This document shows positions 31,865 through 35,472 of a stretch of DNA of 35,472 bases, one piece after another. Source of the DNA: Oscillospiraceae bacterium. GTDB lineage: Bacteria; Bacillota; Clostridia; Oscillospirales; Oscillospiraceae. A program made the translations under genes and the position numbers. The notes beneath the pieces were generated by a model. It worked only from the letters and a program-made list of their open reading frames with translations. It was not told where the DNA came from and did not search any database. The first letter of the stretch is position 1. Every line of letters starts with the position of its first letter. The DNA is taken from positions 1-35,472 of the forward strand of contig SVME01000011.1 of assembly GCA_015067605.1 (NCBI GenBank), in the 5' to 3' direction.

Positions 31865-33148
31865 ATGAAAAAACTGATTTGTTTATGTCTGCTGATGCTG
31901 GTCGTGACCGGACTGTGCATCAGCGTCGGTGCCACTACCGGTACTGAAAAGGCGGTGCTGGCTTGCAGCTCCGGTGTCCAGCCGGGAAAGACCATCGCCA
32001 TTTCCGTCAACCTCAGCGGCTGCGGCGTGGCCAACGGCTATACCGTGGAGCTGATCTACGACCACAGCCTCTTTGAGCTGGTGGGCGGCACCTGGCAGCC
32101 TCAGGATACCCCCTTCGGCACCGAGGCAGATGTGGGCACCTTTACCATGGCGCAGCCTGCGGCACCCAATCACCAGATCCTCACCTTCACCCTTCGCGCG
32201 GCGGAGGATGCGAAGATCGGCCCCATGGTGGATATCACCTGTGCAGTTACCCTCCACACCGAGGAAGGGGATATCTCCGTTCCCGTTCAGGGGGTCACCA
32301 TTCAGATCAGCTGCCCCCACAACTTCGTCAAGAACGAAACGGCGGAGTATCGAATCGAGCTGCCCACCTGCACTGAGCCTGCCAAGTATGTCAAGAGCTG
32401 CTCCCGTTGCGGTGCCAGGGACGATAATCAGGAGTTCACCTCCGGCAAGCCCTTGGGCCACAACTTCAAGGATCGGGAATTCACCGAATATCTGGCGGAG
32501 GCCGGTGACTGCCAAAACCGGAACATCTATTACGTCAGCTGCGCCGCCTGCGGCCTGAAGGGCGAGCAAGTCTTTGAGGGCCGGACGCTGGGCGAACACG
32601 TTTTTGACAATGATTGTGATGCCAAGTGCAACATCTGCTTTACCCAGAGGCCTGTGACCCACATCCCCGCCGAGGAGCTCAGCTCCAACGGCAAGGGCCA
32701 CTGGCACGCCTGTACTCGCTGCGAGGGCAAGGTGGATATGACTCCCCACACCCCCGGCCCTGAGGCCACCCCTGAGGCACCGCAGGTGTGTACCGACTGC
32801 GGCTATGTGATTGCCGAGTATCAGGCACACGTCCATGAATTCGCCCCCGAGTGGGTCACCGACGAGGAGAACCACTGGGCGGAGTGCCCCTGCGGCGAGA
32901 TCACGGCGCTGGAGCCCCATAGCTGGGACGTGATGAGCCCCACGCTCCACCGCTGCCCCATCTGCGGTGCGGAGAAGAAAGTGGATGCCCCCACGGAAAA
33001 TCCCACCCAGCCCACCCAGCCTGCTCAGTCCCAGCCCGAAGAAAGCCCGTCCATCTGGCCGGTAGTCATTCTAGGCGGGGCGCTGTGCCTGTCCCTGATT
33101 GGCAATGTGGTGCTGATGGTTCTGCTCATTAAGAAAAAGAAACAGTAA
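31865..33148 (+). CDS. Membrane-anchored surface protein with cohesin-like domain and CxxC/His modules
   Basis: This encodes 427 residues. A signal peptide (1-23) is followed by a cohesin-like beta domain (about 27-150; SSGVQPGKTIAISVNLSGCG, GYTVELIYDHSLFELVGGTW). Next come five or six short modules with paired cysteines and histidines, for example CSRCGARD, CAACGLKG, CNICFTQRPVTH, HACTRCEGK, CTDCGY and CPICGAEKK. A Pro/Thr/Gln linker leads to a C-terminal membrane helix (about 398-420) and a KKKKQ end. Such zinc-ribbon-like surface modules are common in gut Clostridia; their role is unknown. A GGGAGGT site precedes the ATG. Confidence 0.8.
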   Translation: MKKLICLCLLMLVVTGLCISVGATTGTEKAVLACSSGVQPGKTIAISVNLSGCGVANGYTVELIYDHSLFELVGGTWQPQDTPFGTEADVGTFTMAQPAAPNHQILTFTLRAAEDAKIGPMVDITCAVTLHTEEGDISVPVQGVTIQISCPHNFVKNETAEYRIELPTCTEPAKYVKSCSRCGARDDNQEFTSGKPLGHNFKDREFTEYLAEAGDCQNRNIYYVSCAACGLKGEQVFEGRTLGEHVFDNDCDAKCNICFTQRPVTHIPAEELSSNGKGHWHACTRCEGKVDMTPHTPGPEATPEAPQVCTDCGYVIAEYQAHVHEFAPEWVTDEENHWAECPCGEITALEPHSWDVMSPTLHRCPICGAEKKVDAPTENPTQPTQPAQSQPEESPSIWPVVILGGALCLSLIGNVVLMVLLIKKKKQ

Positions 33149-33163
33149 AGGGAGGAATAAGAG

Positions 33164-35323
33164 ATGTTTTGCCCGAATTGCGGAAAAAATGTGGAAGACG
33201 GCTCCCGTTTTTGCGGCGAGTGCGGCGCAGTGATGGAGCCTGCCCAACCGGAAGCACCGGTTGGACAGGAAACGCTGATTGTACCGGAGCTGCCGGTGAC
33301 GGAGCTGCCCAATGATGCGGCAATGGATCAGGCCACCATTGTGGTGCCGGAGCTGACCGATGCAACGACCGTTGCCCCCGTTGGGGAGGAAAAGAAGAAA
33401 AACAAGACCAGTCTGTTGATTGGTCTGATTGCCGGCGGTGCGGTGTTGCTGATTGCCCTGACGGTACTAATTTGCTGGCTGGTTTTCGGCGGAAGCAATG
33501 ATAGCAATTCTGACCATGCGGATACCACTACGACCACCACGACCACCGTGGAGCAGGCACCCATCCCCGACGATGCCCCTACGGCTGAGGAGCGACGCAG
33601 CCAGTTGAAGTCCTACACCCTCAGCGGTTTGACCTTCTACCTCAGCGAGGATTTTGAGGAAACGATGCGGGCGGAAGAGATTGTGACCTTTGACGCACCG
33701 GAGCTGTCCTCCGTCCTGACCGCATGGATCTATTGCGGCACCGTGGAGGAGTTTGAACAGGATGCCGGCGAATTGCCCACGGATTCTGCCTCTTTTGCCA
33801 AGTGGCTGAGCCAGCAGGAGCCGGACGGGGATTACGAAATCGCGTTGGGTGAGCGCTACGGTGTCCATTATGTCACCCAGACTGACGGCTCTAAGATGGT
33901 CGTCATCGGCTGCTACATGAAGGACGGCTACTACTGGGTCGTGGAAATCGAATCCCATCCGGCCATAGAGGCCACCATCGACTATGCCACGCTGGCCCAA
34001 ATCGATCCCAGCTTCCAGCCCCCCAAGCAGGACGAGGTGACGGAGCAGGAAGTGAGCGTGAATGGTCTGCACCTGCGTCTGGACAGCAGCTTCACGGTGG
34101 GCGAGCTGGACGGTCAGTCTGCGTCCTATATCAATGATCATATGAGCCTGTATGTCCGCCAGTGCCTTATGTCCGAGCTGGGTGGTGTGACCACCTCTGA
34201 GGAGTTTGCCAAGGCCTATCTGGAGCAGCGCTCTCCTGAGGATTATGAGGCGCTGGATCTGGGCAACGTGGGCGATTTCTACTATGTGCTGATGACCGAT
34301 TATGAAGGCTGGACCACCCTCACCGGCTTGTATGTCTACGAGGGCTGGGGCTGGCAGGTCATTGGTGATACCCGTGATTTTGAAAATCAGGGTCAGGCAT
34401 TGATTGACTTTATGTCCAGCGGCTGGGTGGTCAAGGAAGAGCTGCCGGCGCTGGAGGTCAAGCCCCAGAATGTGGAATTCAATGGCCTGACGGCGGAGCT
34501 GCCCGGAAGCTACAAAGAAATCTATCGGGACGATGAGTATGTGTTCATGAGCGGTGAGATGGAGGTTTATATCTTCACCGGCAAAGTGTCCGCCTTGGAT
34601 CGGGTCTACACCTCCGCCAAGGAAATGGCGCAGGATGAACAGGAAATGTACAAGGCTTATTGGGACAATGCGGATTATTATGAGCTGGGCGGCGTCAGCT
34701 GTCTGCTGCTGTGGGATTCCACCGAGGAAAATTCTACTAAGACCGCCTACGGCTACTATATGACCGGCAATGTTTGGTGGCTGATTGAGGTGAAGAATAA
34801 TTCCAAGGTGGACAACAACGTGATGCTGAGCATTGCCAGCAGCGGTACCTATGAGGAAGAGGAGCCGCCCACCACGAACAAGGAGCTGGCGATTCGCCAG
34901 CGGCCGGATATGAGCTGTGACACCTTTGCGGATTATTACGGACTGAAGGTTTTCTATGATCCTTCTTGGACTGTGGATACCACTTGGGGCCCCACCGGTG
35001 ACTATGAGGGCGACGGCATTGCCATGTATTCCTATGCCTTCACGCTGGCGGATAAGAACGTGGCCGATGCAGTGGAGTTTGCATGGCAACTGGCGGAGGA
35101 GTACAGCCCTCAGTGGCAGTATTGCGAGGTGGGTCTGGCTGACGGCGTGCCCTATGTGATTCTGGCCGACGATGAAGTGGAGTATGCCATGGTGATTGGC
35201 ACCTATTCTGACGGTACGAATTGCTGGGAAATCGACATCCATTGCTATGATGGGGATAAGCTGGATCAGGCGATTTGGTTCGCTACGGCAGGCGTTGTAG
35301 AAGGCGGCGCCAACGAAACCTAA
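33164..35323 (+). CDS. Zinc-ribbon membrane protein with four extracellular repeats
   Basis: This encodes 719 residues. The N-terminal zinc ribbon MFCPNCGKNVEDGSRFCGEC has C3, C6, C17 and C20. A membrane helix (about 83-108) follows, then a threonine run. The outer part holds about four related domains of 120-150 residues, starting near 142 (SGLTFYLSEDFEE), 303 (NGLHLRLDSSFTVGE), 448 (NGLTAELPGSYKEIY) and 596 (YGLKVFYDPSWTVDT). Each repeats a strand pattern ending in a TG/GCYMKDGYYWVVEI-like segment. The architecture fits a sensor or surface protein with a cytoplasmic zinc ribbon. Function unknown. It starts 15 bases after the cohesin-like gene, so the two are probably co-transcribed. Confidence 0.82.
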   Translation: MFCPNCGKNVEDGSRFCGECGAVMEPAQPEAPVGQETLIVPELPVTELPNDAAMDQATIVVPELTDATTVAPVGEEKKKNKTSLLIGLIAGGAVLLIALTVLICWLVFGGSNDSNSDHADTTTTTTTTVEQAPIPDDAPTAEERRSQLKSYTLSGLTFYLSEDFEETMRAEEIVTFDAPELSSVLTAWIYCGTVEEFEQDAGELPTDSASFAKWLSQQEPDGDYEIALGERYGVHYVTQTDGSKMVVIGCYMKDGYYWVVEIESHPAIEATIDYATLAQIDPSFQPPKQDEVTEQEVSVNGLHLRLDSSFTVGELDGQSASYINDHMSLYVRQCLMSELGGVTTSEEFAKAYLEQRSPEDYEALDLGNVGDFYYVLMTDYEGWTTLTGLYVYEGWGWQVIGDTRDFENQGQALIDFMSSGWVVKEELPALEVKPQNVEFNGLTAELPGSYKEIYRDDEYVFMSGEMEVYIFTGKVSALDRVYTSAKEMAQDEQEMYKAYWDNADYYELGGVSCLLLWDSTEENSTKTAYGYYMTGNVWWLIEVKNNSKVDNNVMLSIASSGTYEEEEPPTTNKELAIRQRPDMSCDTFADYYGLKVFYDPSWTVDTTWGPTGDYEGDGIAMYSYAFTLADKNVADAVEFAWQLAEEYSPQWQYCEVGLADGVPYVILADDEVEYAMVIGTYSDGTNCWEIDIHCYDGDKLDQAIWFATAGVVEGGANET

Positions 35324-35330
35324 TACCCCC

Positions 35331-35364
35331 AAGGCCGGTACGGATTCCCCCGTGCCGGCCTTTT
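35331..35364 (+). terminator. Intrinsic terminator after the zinc-ribbon protein gene
   Basis: A 13-bp stem (35331-35343 with 35350-35362, one G-U) and a T-run close the two-gene surface-protein unit. Confidence 0.9.
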
Positions 35365-35367
35365 GCG

Positions 35368-35472
35368 TAAATTATCGTTTAGCGTACTAAGCGCCGCAGG
35401 CGCTATACCTTCCCCCGAGGGTGGTGCTTCGCGCAGCGAATTAGAATTAAAATGATTGCCAGTGGCAATCAT
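35368..35472. repeat. F1 repeat, left end and part of interior (cut by window edge)
   Basis: A perfect TAAATTATCGTTTAGCG lies at 35368-35384, four bases after the terminator. The interior includes GCGCCGCAGGCGC and, at the very edge, ATGATTGCC-AGT-GGCAATCAT, another inner inverted repeat not seen elsewhere in the window. The right end is outside the window. Confidence 0.8.

Noticed and set aside
33467..35332. A 621-codon open frame antisense to the zinc-ribbon protein gene
   Set aside because: No ribosome site or recognisable domain; the plus strand has a zinc ribbon, a membrane helix and ordered repeats.

Overview
The window looks like chromosomal DNA of a low-to-medium GC Firmicute, most likely a gut Clostridia member of the Oscillospirales type. 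I infer this from the rimP-nusA-ylxR-L7Ae-infB-rbfA-truB-ribF-rpsO-pnp gene order, the Firmicutes-length NusA (372 aa), strong AGGAGG-type ribosome binding sites, fused Wzz/BY-kinases and the surface-protein architectures. No rRNA, tRNA, CRISPR array or complete transposase gene was seen.

Layout. 1-96 is the 3' end of a glyceraldehyde-3-phosphate dehydrogenase gene with its terminator. 97-4533 is an accessory stretch: two lipoprotein genes facing each other, then a membrane protein with a Pro/Gln-rich repeat tail. 4619-15150 is the translation/RNA-metabolism cluster. It has a promoter and hairpin leader before rimP, a separate promoter before rpsO and a long hairpin leader before pnp. 15185-16408 is a repeat-dense gap holding a small divergent regulator pair (XRE and ribbon-helix-helix). 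16500-31738 is one long, tightly packed exopolysaccharide (EPS) operon. 31865-35323 holds two large membrane-anchored surface proteins.

The EPS operon starts with a structured leader, a membrane-anchored Ig-like protein and two consecutive chain-length/tyrosine-kinase (Wzz-BYK) fusions. It continues with a priming sugar-phosphate transferase, three glycosyltransferases and an EpsG-like polymerase. Inserted between the kinases and the priming transferase, in the same direction and with overlapping start/stop codons, is a ribosomal-peptide (RiPP) type module. It comprises an ABC exporter, a PqqD-like peptide-binding protein, a radical SAM/SPASM enzyme, a 100-aa candidate precursor with a YxxP leader motif, an HPr-kinase-like ATPase and a nucleotidyltransferase. 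This peptide module inside an EPS operon is the most interesting gene system in the window. No MOP-type flippase, leader peptidase or lasso cyclase is present.

The second striking theme is repeats. A family with ends TAAATTATCGTTTAGCG / CGCTAAACGATAATTTA occurs at nine or more places between genes. In several copies it encloses a different unrelated inverted repeat. One of these inner families also occurs with a DUF559 endonuclease-like gene carried between its two halves, between truB and ribF.
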